Part shown: piece by piece, positions 1 through 13,466 of the stretch
Position numbering within the stretch: position 1 is the first letter of the stretch
Layout: every line of letters starts with the position of its first letter
Assembly: GCF_964340395.1 (NCBI RefSeq)
Contig: NC_135554.1
Coordinates: forward strand, 15,378,092 to 15,442,091
Length of the DNA stretch: 64,000 nucleotides
DNA from: Glandiceps talaboti
Taxonomy: Eukaryota > Hemichordata > Enteropneusta > Spengelidae
Direction: 5' to 3'
Position numbers and translations under genes: made by a program
Notes under the pieces: generated by a model
Told to the model about the DNA's origin: nothing
Seen by the model: the letters and a program-made list of their open reading frames with translations, nothing else
The model's database searches: none

Positions 1-1033
1 CGTCTGCTAACGAAACATTTAATGGCGCCAAATGCATGATTCTTCCATTCGTTCGATTTTCAGTGACGAACCCAATGCCCTTCATCGAGGTGCGACGTGT
101 CCACAAAGCGACCAAAGTTTTATAACTTTGACTATACCTCTGTAATCGAATTCAAGTAGCATAGAATGCCATTGCATCCCACTTCAATGTGTACTCTAAT
201 CTGGACCCCACGCCAATATACAAATATTTGCGTCTAGTAATTTAACAAGACTTCACTTAGCATTTTTCATTCCACATTCTTGAACTGTGTTCAAATTGTC
301 GTTAGTAAATCATACCAAATTCAACAATGGTGTCCAAGTTTGACAGCAGATTCCAATATATTCAATATTGCAATTATTGAGCCATACATCTCGTAAATGT
401 TCAACAACTAAATTATTCAATAGTGGGAGGGGAGACAAAACTTATTCATGTTATCAACAAAACATTAAGGGAACATGTTTCAATTCTTGGGTCTCGCATT
501 AGTCTAGATTTATCGTATTGGTGGTGCAATAATACATACTATAGGATGTCGCTCTGGGCTTGATTTGTTATTGCACTGTCAGACCGTGTTTCGCACCTAG
601 ATTTTAACCTCAATCTAAACGCCATTCATAACCCTATATTTAGAGTGGTTGCTCCATGCAGAATTCGTGAAAACAACTTCTCTGAATCTAACCCCTAAGC
701 TCTAATAAGTGAAGATGAGATCAAAGCGAACCCAAATCTTTAAAATATGACCAAATTACTAAAATATGAAAAGGCACAAGTTTTGACATATTTTCTATAA
801 GAGTAAATACTGAAAGGACATTCGTACATACTCATTCAGGGTATGCATTTTTATTCTAATATCAAATTAAATTGTGGACGTAACGTAGATATAGTACAGT
901 TTTGAAATTCCTCACGTATTTTTCGGTTCGTCCAAATTCTTTAAATGTAAGTCACCTATCTATTTATCATGAAAATAATTAATTCCTGTTTATCTATAGG
1001 AATTCGGGTTACATACCGTAGATTTATTACAAT
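1..1033. other. Intergenic, nothing recognised
   Basis: AT-rich single-copy-looking DNA with CpG at about its chance frequency (about 20 CpG in the first 600 bases, hand count). I see no open frame with recognisable protein similarity, no RNA gene and no repeat. Confidence 0.5.
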
Positions 1034-1386
1034 TACAACCCATAACACCAAAGTAAAGCGTTTTCTCTATGTACCACAATCGTTTATAGTATTCATATCA
1101 AGTGTAAAAGTACACCGCCCCGTTTGCTAATACAACCCATAACACCAAAGTAAGTGTTTTCAGTATGTACCACAATCATTTATAGCCTCCATATCAAGTG
1201 TGAAAGTATACTCACTGTTTCATTTGCTAGTTTTTGCTAATTGATCACATTACAAAGGCCACATGCTAGGCTTGTAGATAAACCAATTGAAACAGTATAG
1301 TTTTACACTTGATATAAATGCTATAAACAAGTGTAGCACACAAAGAAAATGTTTTACTTCAGTGAAAATGTTTTACTTCAGTGCTA
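1034..1386. repeat. 97-bp tandem pair plus inverted third copy
   Basis: Two direct copies start at 1034 and 1131, each opening with TACAACCCATAACACCAAAG and running through TTTATAG, ATATCAAGTGT and GTTTGCTA. A third copy of the same unit lies in inverted orientation at about 1289-1385 (GTTTTACACTTGATAT, then CTATAAACAAGTGTAGCACA), after a spacer of about 55 bases. At the end of the inverted copy a 19-base segment, GAAAATGTTTTACTTCAGT, is itself duplicated in tandem. The direct plus inverted arrangement suggests a small non-autonomous element or fold-back unit rather than simple slippage. No coding potential is seen. Confidence 0.7.
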
Positions 1387-1828
1387 CTGGTTGTAGAATG
1401 TCGTTATTTACTTTCTTAATTTATAAACCCGAACGTCTATGTTTTTATCTTTTGCAATAGGTTGGTCAAATACTGTGAGTCAATATATGTTAATGATTTA
1501 TGCTATTTTTTCAGTATATAAAGCGATTGTTAAATCTCAGAAATCGTTCATCTTGTTAGACATCTACTAGATAGATCAGTAAACATGGTAAATGCAATCG
1601 AACAGAAGATAGACTTAGGACTACAATAATGCCGTTTCCATAAATTCTGCATTTACTAGTAATATTTGCTTTTCAAAAATCCTGTGATAGCCGCTGCTCA
1701 TGCGATAATACATGTTTGGGGTTACCAATCACTTGTTTATTTTTTGTGAAGTAATTACTACAGCTTGCAGATATTGGAGAAGTCCTTAATAGTAAGTCTT
1801 ATATACAATGTATGTATAATTACACCTT

Positions 1829-1915
1829 AAAATTCAATTCAGTATTCAATTCAATATTTAATAACTTTATTGTCCTCATCGGAAACTTCTCTTTACAATG
1901 TTGCCATGTATCGCA
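1829..1915 (-). mobile_element. Probable LINE-type retroposon 3' end
   Basis: Read on the minus strand, this gives a stretch ending GATGAGGACAATAAAGTT followed by an irregular TGAAT-rich tail (TTGAATTGAATACTGAATTG). A terminal ACAATAAAG-like signal running into a short degenerate microsatellite tail is the usual look of CR1/L2-type 3' ends in invertebrate genomes. Only the 3' tip is visible and no reverse transcriptase frame is seen upstream, so this would be a 5'-truncated copy. Assignment to a family is inference. Confidence 0.4.
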
Positions 1916-2353
1916 AAAATAACGTCACAGCTTTAACAAAAACAAAATCTTACATTTTGAACCATTATATATAAAGTAAAACCTAAACTACTACAGTATC
2001 GCAAGACCCCTTTGTTTTCAATCACAATTGCAGTACTGGTCCCTTTCCTTGTTTCGCTAGGATTGCAATGCTACCGTGACTGCAATCGACAAAGTGTATG
2101 TTTTATTACTTTATATGAGCTAAAACACATAATGAATAAAACAAGAATACAAGTAAGATGGCATGTACACAAAAGAAACTCGCTTACAGTGAAATTTACT
2201 GAAAAAAGTTTTTGTACAGCTGTTACGAAAACCGTTCTTCCATACAGAAAGAATATGTAAATTGTCACGGTTATTAAATACCATACCTCTAACAGAATCT
2301 CTCTATGAGCTATCTTTGCTTGATACACTCCTTTAGAACACGCAGTTTACGAA

Positions 2354-2497
2354 TTTTGTGTTGTGTTGTGTTGTGTTGTGTTGTGTTGTGTTGTGTTGTG
2401 TTGTGTTGTGTTGTCTCGTGGCGTGGCGTGGCGTGTCGTGTTGTGTTGTGTTGTGTTGTGTTGTGTTGTGTTGTGTTGTGTTGTGTTGTGTTGTGTG
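2354..2497. repeat. (TTGTG)n pentanucleotide array
   Basis: A pentanucleotide tract of about 140 bases. Its centre (about 2413-2440) is replaced by variant units such as TCGTG and GGCGTG, flanked on both sides by pure TTGTG. The open frames across it on both strands are low-complexity translations and are not genes. Confidence 0.95.
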
Positions 2498-3067
2498 TTC
2501 ATCTCTAAAAAGTTGCATGGTTAAATCTGAAACCCAAATTTATTTATTTTTTTTAATTTGAATTTGTTGGATTTATTAGTAATTTTCCTCTCTTAGGCCT
2601 AGTTTTAACTTTTAATACACGTTTTGTAATGACATAAAAGTACCCAACGTTTTGCTACATACTCTATACTTTATATAATGATGCCGTTTTGCTCTACCTT
2701 GCCTCAAAGTTATGTGGGTGGGGGGGGAGCGACGAATACTTCATTGAGATGTAGTAATGTTTAATCTATTCTACCATTCATTGTAAGCTATTGTTACTAG
2801 CTTTATGTAAAATGATTGATATTAAATGTCTGATCTGTGCATGCTGGAATGTCACATAGCCACCCTACCCGTCCCGTCCCATCCCCATCCCGTACCGTCC
2901 GATATAAATACCAATGGATTAAGTTAGATTTTGCTATGCACAAGAATTTGTGCACAAATACTTTTGATGTATATTAAAGTTCCCAAATTACATGTAAACA
3001 AGGGTGAGAGGTAGGTACTACTCGGTACCTTTAAAAAAGTGCATTGTGGGGTTGTTTTCTTGTTGGC
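2498..3067. other. Intergenic, nothing recognised
   Basis: Unremarkable AT-rich sequence containing a short G run near 2720 and a run of degenerate CCCGTCC / CCCATCC units near 2868-2900. No gene or RNA feature is supported. Confidence 0.5.
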
Positions 3068-3289
3068 ATAGACTGTCGACAGTCGTCCGTGCCTTTTTTG
3101 CTACGTTTCATCTTAAACAAAGTCGCCTCGCTCCGTAGCACTGAATACTAATGCGTACTGATAGGAACTTGCCGAAGGCACTCGCTGATCAGTACGCGGT
3201 TATAGTATTGCTCCGGATCGGAGCGAGGCGACGACCTTAGTTTTAGATGAAACGTAGCAAAAAGGCACGAACTACTGTCGACAGGCTAT
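3068..3289. mobile_element. 222-bp foldback element (MITE-like)
   Basis: The two halves are near-perfect reverse complements. The left arm reads ATAG, then CTGTCGACAG, GTGCCTTTTTTGCTACG, TTTCATCT and GTCGCCTCGCTCCG. The right arm is its inverse, from CGGAGCGAGGCGAC through AGATGAAACGTAGC and GGCACGA to CTGTCGACAGgCTAT. Symmetry continues towards the centre (GCGTACTGAT against ATCAGTACGC), leaving only about 30 unpaired bases around 3178. It could form a hairpin spanning the whole element. There is no open frame inside and the target duplication is unclear. Such units are usually non-autonomous DNA transposons; the superfamily cannot be assigned. Confidence 0.75.
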
Positions 3290-3326
3290 TGTTAATGCTT
3301 GATTAAAAGGAAAGAATGAAGGTAGA

Positions 3327-3327
<1 letters not shown>

Positions 3328-3402
<75 letters not shown>

Positions 3403-3471
3403 ATGTATGTTTGTTTGTTTGTTTGTTTGTTTGTTTGTTTGTTTGTTTGTTTGACTGGCTGGCTGGCTGGT
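3328..3471. repeat. Compound microsatellite GTCT / GTTT / GGCT
   Basis: Consecutive tetranucleotide blocks: GTCT to about 3402, a short GTAT bridge, GTTT to about 3452, then GGCT units. The blocks differ by single substitutions, as expected when slippage amplifies variant units. Open frames here are artefacts. Confidence 0.95.
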
Positions 3472-3535
3472 TGATGAACTGATAGATAAATAGATCGATA
3501 AATAAGTAAAGTATATAAATAAATAAATAACAAAA

Positions 3536-3547
3536 TAGCTAGCTAGC

Positions 3548-3589
<42 letters not shown>

Positions 3590-3592
3590 GGT
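3536..3592. repeat. TAGC then ACAG tetranucleotide tract
   Basis: Four TAGC units run into about eleven ACAG units. The ACAG block is the reverse complement of the GTCT block about 150 bases upstream. Confidence 0.9.
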
Positions 3593-3929
3593 AGACTGAC
3601 TAACCGACTAGCCACTCTCATGTCCGAAAATTGTGAATTATGAATTTGCGCAGTGCAAATAATGGTCGATGCTGCGCCCCCACTGGCGATATACAACCTG
3701 ATGTAAGCCATGTCGTCTAGGCTTTGCACATCACGTGATGCAACACAATACTCGTACTATTCGATGACGCGATTGACACCATTCAAATTGTCAAGAAAAC
3801 GTCATCAAACAAAGCAGCCGATTTGGGGAGATATCCCTTCTATGCGACTGACGAAAATGAAAGGTAGTTTCGAATTTTAATTTGTGCATGAATCTGAAAG
3901 GATAAATCCATAATCAAAGTTAGCAGAAT
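3593..3929. other. Intergenic, nothing recognised
   Basis: Single-copy-looking DNA with ordinary CpG content. The minus-strand open frame partly covering it begins in unique sequence and ends in the ACAG tract, and shows no known domain. Confidence 0.5.
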
Positions 3930-4095
3930 ATTATTTTTATTTTTATTATTTATTTATTTATTTATTTATTACCCATTTGTTACATCATTGAAAAAGAAGA
4001 AATAGTTCTTAGGTTAAACTGTAAAGGGAGAACAGAAAATAGCAAAGCTAGTCAAGTCCGTCTCCTAGGACACTGGCAGTGCAAATATACAAATG
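3930..4095 (-). mobile_element. Possible retroposon 3' end with TAAA tail
   Basis: On the minus strand the sequence runs through TGCACTGCCAGTGTCCTAGG and TTCTGTTCTCCC to GTAACAAATGGG, then into a pure TAAA-type tail (about 3930-3971 on the plus strand). A unique segment ending in a clean tetranucleotide tail is a common retroposon 3' signature. No coding frame for a reverse transcriptase is present. It abuts an ATC microsatellite at its other edge. The assignment is inference from layout only. Confidence 0.35.
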
Positions 4096-4099
4096 ACAA

Positions 4100-4122
4100 T
4101 CATCATGATCATCATCATCATG

Positions 4123-4177
<55 letters not shown>
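4100..4177. repeat. (ATC)n trinucleotide tract
   Basis: About 26 ATC units with two early ATG interruptions. Confidence 0.95.
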
Positions 4178-6111
4178 ATTCTCCTATCCATAGTGCAGCG
4201 GATATTGTCATTCTTTTATATAATTATTGTAAATATAAAATAATTAAAATTTTCACTTTAACGGTGCACTGATCGCGTTATTATTTACATTTATGTGTTT
4301 GTCTGAACGGATGTCAAGTGATGTGAAGAATCTCATCAAAATATGACGACTTAATGATTAGCAGTAAATAGCATGTACAAACTAGTACAATTATCTAATT
4401 ATAATTCCATTTAGTTACATCTCTACTTTAAGGGATTACAACAAAGCTGAATGTTTGTGTGATCTCGTGAAAACGATAGACTGTGAACTCTAAACGCGAT
4501 CGTTTATAAATGAATTATAGCAGAAAGCGGAAATTACTCTCTAGGTAAATTACTGAAAGACCATAGAACTTGACCGAATTAGACTCGGGGGACACTTCAA
4601 TGGCAGATGAGTGATCACCAAAGTTGAGTTTTAGGACACGAAAACGACTTTTTATCCCATTTACATTAAATACACATGGGAGTCGGCAATTTGCCCAGTC
4701 ATGGTCTGTTAGTAGTGGCTACGTGCAACCATACCTAACGATACCTGGTGTACAGAATTCGAAGGTCATATTAATAAACAGTGTCGGTGTAGTACCGCCA
4801 TGGACTATACCGTATGCATGGAAAACATATGGACTTTTGGCTTCACGTAGGTGTACATAATATAAAGTCCAGACGAACATCTCTTCATCATGCACAGATG
4901 TGACAAAAGTTCTCTTTTTATCACCGTGGCTATTTGGAGTTGCATTTGCCGGCACTTAATTTGCTTGACGAACAGATATTGATGCACGTTGTTTATCAGT
5001 TCATATGTACGTGTATGTATTTTAATTAGGTCGGGTCACGGTACGGTACGGAGTGTTGCGAAATCACAAAATATTCTGTGCATGTGTCTATCCGTGTGTG
5101 TGTGTAATAATGGGTCAGGTGACTTGCATCAACAAAACCGATTCATTACGGTATTCCGACTGACGAAGCATACATACAACGTTGTCTTCCATGATTCTTC
5201 ATATATATCACCTTGGACAATATATCCTACCACCCTAGGTACAGGTCTCAACTAATTACCACTCTACAGGTAAAACAAATAGTTGTTTTTTTAATGATTA
5301 ATTGGTTGTAAGCGAAACTGAGAGTTGTGTCCACGTGATCAGCGGTACATTCACTATCTTGGCAGACAGTACATGTGTTTTGTAAACCTGCAGTTATCAT
5401 GGTACCCACTTTCGATGATGTTAAGTTTAGATAACATATGCGGATATGTTGCACTGAATAAAAATATGGTCTGGAGCCGGTGCCTGTTGGTACACCTAGG
5501 TTAGACTGTGACCTAGCGTTGTTACTTAGCAACGATCGATTACTGGATTAGTACTCAGCACTTGTTTACTTCATATATGTCCATTGCAGTGTCTATTTCA
5601 GTGTGAACACACAGTATTATTTAATTTCAAACAAATCATAAGCTTAGCAATAAACATATTGAAACAATTAGTACTTGATGTACACTTATGCCAGATGTCA
5701 ATAGACGACTATTATACATATCGTGACGAGTCAATCAAATGTATCACTATATGGCGTACGATAATGTCATGCCAAATTCAATGATAGATCGTGAATGAAA
5801 ACGAGGGTGAAATAGTGTTGAATTCAATCGCTATTACATTGGTAATTACTTTGTGTTTTCGTGATATCCTACTGTCCTGAACTAGTTACGATGTGGAGGT
5901 TTGTGGCGTGCCAGTGTTACCAATCAAAATGGAGAAGTAATAACAAAGGGATCACATGTTACTAACGATAGCTTTATCTATTAAAATGGTCTCTAAATTG
6001 TTTATAGTTGATACTTACCGTCTGACTAGAGGAATGAATGTAACAAATTATCCATCAAAGCTAGCACAAAATGACATCACAGCCACAAGAACAGACTAAC
6101 CTTTGATAACT
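4178..6111. other. Intergenic, nothing recognised
   Basis: Several open frames of 60-94 codons occur on both strands (for example 4624-4860 + and 5248-5532 -). None shows a recognisable domain, consistent splice sites or conserved motif. A short TACGG repeat lies at about 5038-5050. I call no gene here. Confidence 0.45.
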
Positions 6112-6173
6112 AACTCACTCACTCACTCACTCACTCACTCACTCACTCACTCACTCACTCACTCACTCACTCA
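6112..6173. repeat. (ACTC)n tetranucleotide tract
   Basis: About 15 tandem ACTC units. Confidence 0.95.
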
Positions 6174-7240
6174 TCCATTGATTTGATCAATCAAATAACA
6201 TATCGGTCAATCAACTATATCAATGGCGTAATTAAGTTAATCAATAGAATAGAATTATATGAGACTTCCAAACTTAAGACCTCCAACCCCCACCCCATCA
6301 TCATTGAATCATATACCTTGTAAGGACAAGCCGACTTGGACAACACAAAAAATGAACATTCACTGTCAGGCTGATTCTTTCATTTGACGCATGTCTTTAA
6401 TAGTCCAGGTTACCTCTCCGGAGAGACACGTGCTGCGTGACGAGGGTTCGTCGTGTTTTAGTGCAATGCTAAATATTGCTGTCACTGCTTCAAAACAATG
6501 TTGATGGAGTACCGGTGTATTTTTGTATCACGGAGAAAATGCAAAAGTTGGTCATCAAGATAGTTTTTTTTTCCTTTCAGCGGCAGCAGCAGTTTGTGAT
6601 TTGATTTCAAGGAGTCTGAATCGAAGGGGTAATCTTTTATGATATTGTTAGTGTGAAAATCCGACAACATATTAATATTTGACCACATGTTATCATTTTT
6701 ATCTAGTATCAAGTGCAATTCGTAGACCCATGTGGTCAAAGGTGTTAATATTCAAGTGTTTTTAGAGACATCCTAAAGGGGCGGTACATCATTAGAGAGC
6801 GAAGTCTGCGAGGCTGATGGTCATCTATGGTGTGTGTACGTGTGTTACTGCATGGTTTACCCTCAGGTACAACATCCATCATATTTCTACTAACAGCTCT
6901 TTCAAGTGTTATAAAACATGACAAGGTGTCCCGGTAACAGTAGCATGCATGCAGACCATTAGCTGCTGCAGAGATTCTACCAAACGCATGTGCAATGAGA
7001 GAGAATGGTGTTGTTGTTTTTATAAACTATGTATTTTGTCTCATCTTTCTATTTTAGATTTCCCACTCTTTGTTTGTGCCACCAACCGAAATTCTCAGCG
7101 ACACGTCACAGGACAAAAGGTAAGGTATACTTTTAAGTGGGTATTTCAGTATGAGAGTTTCAGTATGTGTTCGACATATGTTACAGATGCACATGTCACA
7201 GTCAATGCATGGTGGGCAAAAAGTGGAAATTATCTGTACA
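6174..7240. other. Intergenic, nothing recognised
   Basis: Contains a 115-codon open frame at 6949-7296 (+) and an 85-codon frame at 6482-6739 (-). Neither has a recognisable domain or a plausible gene context, and the first runs into the short tandem duplication that starts at 7241. No RNA gene is seen. Confidence 0.45.
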
Positions 7241-7362
7241 TATCGATTTTATTATTTGCAGATTGGAAGATTGGTTCTTATCAGTATTTGATATAATATA
7301 ATATCGATTTTTACTACATACAGAAATGAAGATAGCTTCTTATCTGTATCTAATATATCTTG
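7241..7362. repeat. 61-bp tandem duplication
   Basis: Two adjacent diverged copies start with TATCGATTTT at 7241 and 7302. Each contains CAGA..GAAGAT..GCTTCTTATC-like sequence and ends in a TATCTAATAT-like segment. Confidence 0.6.
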
Positions 7363-10300
7363 TGGTGTTTTTTCATTGTTATACAATTTACGAAAGAAAG
7401 AAATGTCATAACCGGACAGGACCGCGAATGCTTAGAAGTGGATGAGCTTTAAGCTTATAGATTGTACACGTATGTCAAGCGAAAAGCTGTGGCATTCTCG
7501 AACGCAAGTGCATTTTTTTCCGGTGACGCTTACGCAGTGCCGTAAAGAGGTGTGTAGCTTTAAGACAGAATTACGTCGATGTATTTCTAAATGTTTTCAT
7601 ATGCTGGTCTAAAGGGCGTCAGTATTAATCATCGCTGTGTGAATGCTAACATTTCCTTCGTAAAATACTCCAAAGTTACATTCTCGCAAATCAGAGCTGT
7701 ATTTTTCGGCTGGTGCTCTGGTGGTGAGAAATAAAAGAGGCTGTGGATGTGGTTTGAGAGTTGATACATACAAAGTATATACACAAAGACCTTACATTAT
7801 TTTTCATCATGTGTATTTTTGCCATAAATAGTTATATCAGTTGTCTAAAGGTAGTCGTTAGGATAAAGACCTCCAGTACTTTTAGATTGGGACGTTTTTG
7901 ACCATGGTTATATTTTTGTAACATCGTCGTAAACCACAGCCTCTTCAAGTTTTACGGCGCCGTCCACGAGGTTGCTTCAGCAGAAGTATATACTTCAGCT
8001 TGCGAGTATAAGTGCAAAATCATATTAAAACACTTCTTGTTTTTGGTGTATGAAGTGCACACATGCGCTATCTAATCTAGCATTGACGTACCAGAAGTAC
8101 TACAAGGCTGTTGTGTTAGTCAGCTGTCGCCAAGACAACCGACAACGTCATTGATGACGTCAAATTAACTCAATCTTATATGTTTTTATACGTATGGTAT
8201 CAACATAGGAAAGTAGTCCCATGCGAACATTTTTATTAGAAACAACGTTAGGTGAACTGTGTAACTGTGGAATTCATGTTTTGTTTAAGTTAGACTTGTC
8301 AATGACTGATTTATCGATTTATAATGGCATCACCTTTTGCCCGTTTATCCTTGTAATTTATAAATCAATTTAAAAGTATTTGATCTAGTTTATCTTTATG
8401 TAGTTAAGAAGGCAATCAGAAACAGTGTGATGTTTCTTCGAGTAACTTTATGAATTTCTCATTTAGAATGGGTTAGTTTGGACTACACTTTTTATTAATG
8501 TTACTTGGCGATGCACCGATTAAACCATGCCGTCAAAAGATTAGATACCAATGCTAAAATACTCGGTGAAATATAAACTTATGGTACATGTAAGCTTATA
8601 GGCTAATAAGCTTACCAGATCTGTCAAATAAAACGTGTTGAAAGAGAGACATCGGATAAGGCATCGACTGAGGTCGTTGGTATGATATCATTCAAAAGCT
8701 CTCTTTTCACAACTATTTTAAATAGAAAGGCTAATTAATTATTAAGATAATCACACAACAATTCTTATCTTAGATACATGGTGTTATTCAAATTCTAACC
8801 TCAACTCAACTCAACTCTGACACTGTAGTCTATCAAGTTCTGTGTGAAAGGGAGACTGATTAATGGAATGAAAACGCCATTGCAATCCCTGTCAATATTC
8901 CAGCTGAACACACCACTGAATGCTGACACAGTTTTCTACAATGTATAGGGGAGAATTATTGAGTTTGTGTGGCTGTAAATGGGTGATATACATGGTTATA
9001 TTTGGGTCAGGTCAATGGTCACAAAATTAATCTTTTTGATAAAGTCGTGTCCGTTGAGATATCACCTCACATACTTTATCGTTTCATGCTGTTGGTAATA
9101 GAACTGGCACTGTAGATTCTAATACTAATATATTATAACGGTATTCACACTGTTTGAATTATGTATAGTCCTTTGTAGTTATGTTGTTACTACATCATTT
9201 CACCTATTGACAGTCTTCGGTATCACTGACATACAGACGTTCGACCAAGATTTGATATGTAAGCCTATATTGTGAAAAAGCTCGTTAAAATTTGAGTAGT
9301 TTATGGAGCCAAATAACAGAGTTCACTTTGTTCATGTTTGATAAATCACAAAATATCATAATTGTACCAGGCAATATGATAATTAAACACGTTATCTCAA
9401 GGAATGTACTAAAAAGGCCAGAAATTATATGCCATGGGAGAATCCGTCATGATGACTAACAGACGTCATTAAGACGCACTAATCTTATTCTCTGAAAAAT
9501 CGATGGTAAAAATGAAAAGGGTTCATTAATACTTTTTAGAAAAAAAAATACAATATTAAGTTTAGAATATCTGTAGAGTGTATGTCAATCCGATATGAAC
9601 ACGATAGTCTGCCGATAACGCTGAATTGTTAATCTTTGTACCCTGAGGTGAAATTGCCATGCACAATGTCCAGGAAGGCTTTAGTTCACAGGTAAACAGT
9701 TGAACACTGATGAAAAAAATAAAATAAATAAAGAGAAAATCCTCACAGTCGACGAACCCTTTGAGAACAGACTAATTAAAAATAGAATTGTTTTCACATA
9801 AAGAATGGCGTGAAATAGCGTCACATTTCGTTGATGTCTGTTTCAGCTACTTACGTAAGCTTCTTAGTCAAGAAATATCGATTATCTATGTACTGACTGG
9901 CTCCTTTCATCCATTTAAAAGTTAAATTAAATTGAACAAAAAGACAATTTGTGTGTCTATGAAGTCTCTGAGTTTGTTTACAAAGAAAAGTTTTTTGATC
10001 GTGCAGGTTTACAATGTCTGTTGCATTGCCTACACTAGAAAGGAAAACTGAGGGGGGGGGAGAGAGAAGAAAATGGTACACTTGACACGTGGAGATTGAA
10101 TGAAGCCTAATAAAGAATAAAGTCGTTACTATTAATCGATGTTAAAAATATACATGTATCAAATGCGAATATGTTATTTTATTACAACTATCCTAATTTT
10201 GTGCATTTTTCCTTTTTGTGTGTGGGCTTTTCTAGTATTATATTCCATATTTGATGTATTTTGAGTCGTTGGTATCTGTCAGAAAGCTTTAAATATCTCC

Positions 10301-11291
10301 CCCTTCCATAAATCAAACACATTTTTCTAAATATAACACAAGAAACGTCATTACAATAGGAATACGTGTGAATTGTCATAGGGAGGGAGATGATGTCACT
10401 GTTCAAACTTGCGTGACGTCACTAAAGCCTACTTGGTGCATGGTGGGGCCTCGGTGTGCACACGTACACATTCTATTATAGTATTCTATAGCAGTGTATG
10501 AGGACTTCATGAAGTGGGCATGGTTTAATCTAACCACAATGGTTACACTTAGAATCAGGATGAAGTGGATAAATGAGAGATTGTATCGACAACTTTATTA
10601 GACTCTACTTGAATATGTTCCTGCTTTTTTCTATCAAAAACACACACTGTTTTGTTGATGTCGTTTATATTGGATTTTGGACTGTGAGATGGTGGTCATT
10701 TTAAAAAAATCCACTGAATGGAATGTAGGTCATTTTTAGGACTATTGGTGCCAAACCTTGTTAAAAGTCACAGTGACAATTGATAGTTTTTGATTACATA
10801 ATCATAATATCCAACATTTTACAGATATCAATTCGACGATATAGAAGTACAAAATTATAGTGAAGATGGGAGCCCCCCCCCCCCCCCCCCCACACACACA
10901 TACTGTTTTAGCGGTCACACCATTCTCACATGTTACAGGTATCAGCATGTCTTCCATCTCAAATATCAAACTATTACATATCAGACAAGCTTGTTCTCAA
11001 CTTAAAAGTTAATAAATTACAACATTCGGCATTGGAAAGTTTTATACTTTTGTATCAGAAAATCAAGTCTTGAAATTGATACACCAAATAAGAGCGATGA
11101 ATCAATTGTCTTGAGTCTGTTTTAAGACAAAGTGCGAGATACGTAAATGTATACCTACATTATTAGATTTCAACGACAAACTGTTATCAACACTGCTTGA
11201 GATTGTATTCATTCCTGAACCGCATACATATACAGTACATGCATAACATGCTGAACTATATTTCATGGTCCCCACCAATTATACTTAGTTA
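7363..11291. other. Intergenic, nothing recognised
   Basis: AT-rich DNA with near-chance CpG content. It includes a G run near 10051 and a run of 19 C residues at 10873-10891 leading into a short CA tract. Open frames at 9851-10081 (-) and 10188-10406 (-) have no recognisable similarity. No gene, tRNA or large repeat could be supported. Confidence 0.45.
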
Positions 11292-11436
11292 GATACATAC
11301 ATACATACATACATACATACATACATACATACATACATACATACATACATACATACATACATACATACATACATACACACACACATACATACATACATAC
11401 ATACATACATACATACATACATACATACATACATAC

Positions 11437-11471
<35 letters not shown>

Positions 11472-11677
11472 TACATACATACATACATACATACATACAT
11501 ACATACATGCATACATACATACATACACACATACACACACACATACACACATACACACATACATACATACATACATACACACACACACATACATACATAC
11601 ATACATACATACATACATACATACATACATACATACATACATACATACATACATACATACATACATACATACATACA
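11292..11677. repeat. 386-bp (ATAC)n compound microsatellite
   Basis: Dominated by ATAC units, interrupted by an ACAG block at about 11437-11470 and by CA-rich variant blocks near 11375, 11525-11560 and 11576-11590. The overlapping open frames of 134-151 codons on the minus strand, and one on the plus strand, are pure repeat translations and not genes. Confidence 0.97.
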
Positions 11678-12836
<1,159 letters not shown>

Positions 12837-13127
12837 ACTTTATCTTTAGGAAGTAGTTTTGCCTTGTCTATGTAATCAAATGTACATAGTCTGCTAGGGT
12901 GATTACTGCTGCCACAGTTGCTGTAATATAATATAACTGTTATATAGTCATGGTCGAGGATGACGAGATGATAGCAATGTCAGCTATGATCATATGATGA
13001 TATGATATTATTATATCGGGATAAAGAGACGAAGAGACGAGAGAATGAGTAGATAGACAAACAGACGGATGACTACATTAAGCGAACGATAGGATGAACC
13101 GACAGTTACACGCTTAAAAGTACGTTA
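12837..13127. other. Intergenic spacer
   Basis: Short unique stretch between two microsatellites, containing GATGATAT-rich sequence near 12990. No gene is seen. Confidence 0.5.
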
Positions 13128-13152
13128 CAAACAGACAGACAGGCAGGCAGGC

Positions 13153-13191
<39 letters not shown>

Positions 13192-13192
13192 G

Positions 13193-13243
<51 letters not shown>

Positions 13244-13252
13244 TATACAGAC

Positions 13253-13319
<67 letters not shown>

Positions 13320-13403
13320 AACATAGATAAACAGACAGCTATATATATAGACAGGCAGACTGATATAGATAGATAGATAGATAGATATAGAAAGATAGAA
13401 AGA

Positions 13404-13444
<41 letters not shown>

Positions 13445-13466
13445 GGACAGACGGACGGACGGACGA
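13128..13466. repeat. 339-bp compound (ACAG)/(GATA)/(GACG) microsatellite
   Basis: Blocks of ACAG alternate with GATA units (13190-13210 and 13360-13425) and with GGCA and ACGG variant units at the two ends. Three overlapping minus-strand open frames of up to 162 codons encode only Cys-Leu-Ser-Val repeats and are not genes. Confidence 0.97.

Noticed and set aside
6949-7296. 115-codon plus-strand frame
   Set aside because: No recognisable similarity, and its 3' part enters a 61-bp tandem duplication.
13128-13466. CRISPR-like regular repeats
   Set aside because: The regularity is tetranucleotide microsatellite, with no repeat-spacer structure, and the genome is eukaryotic.
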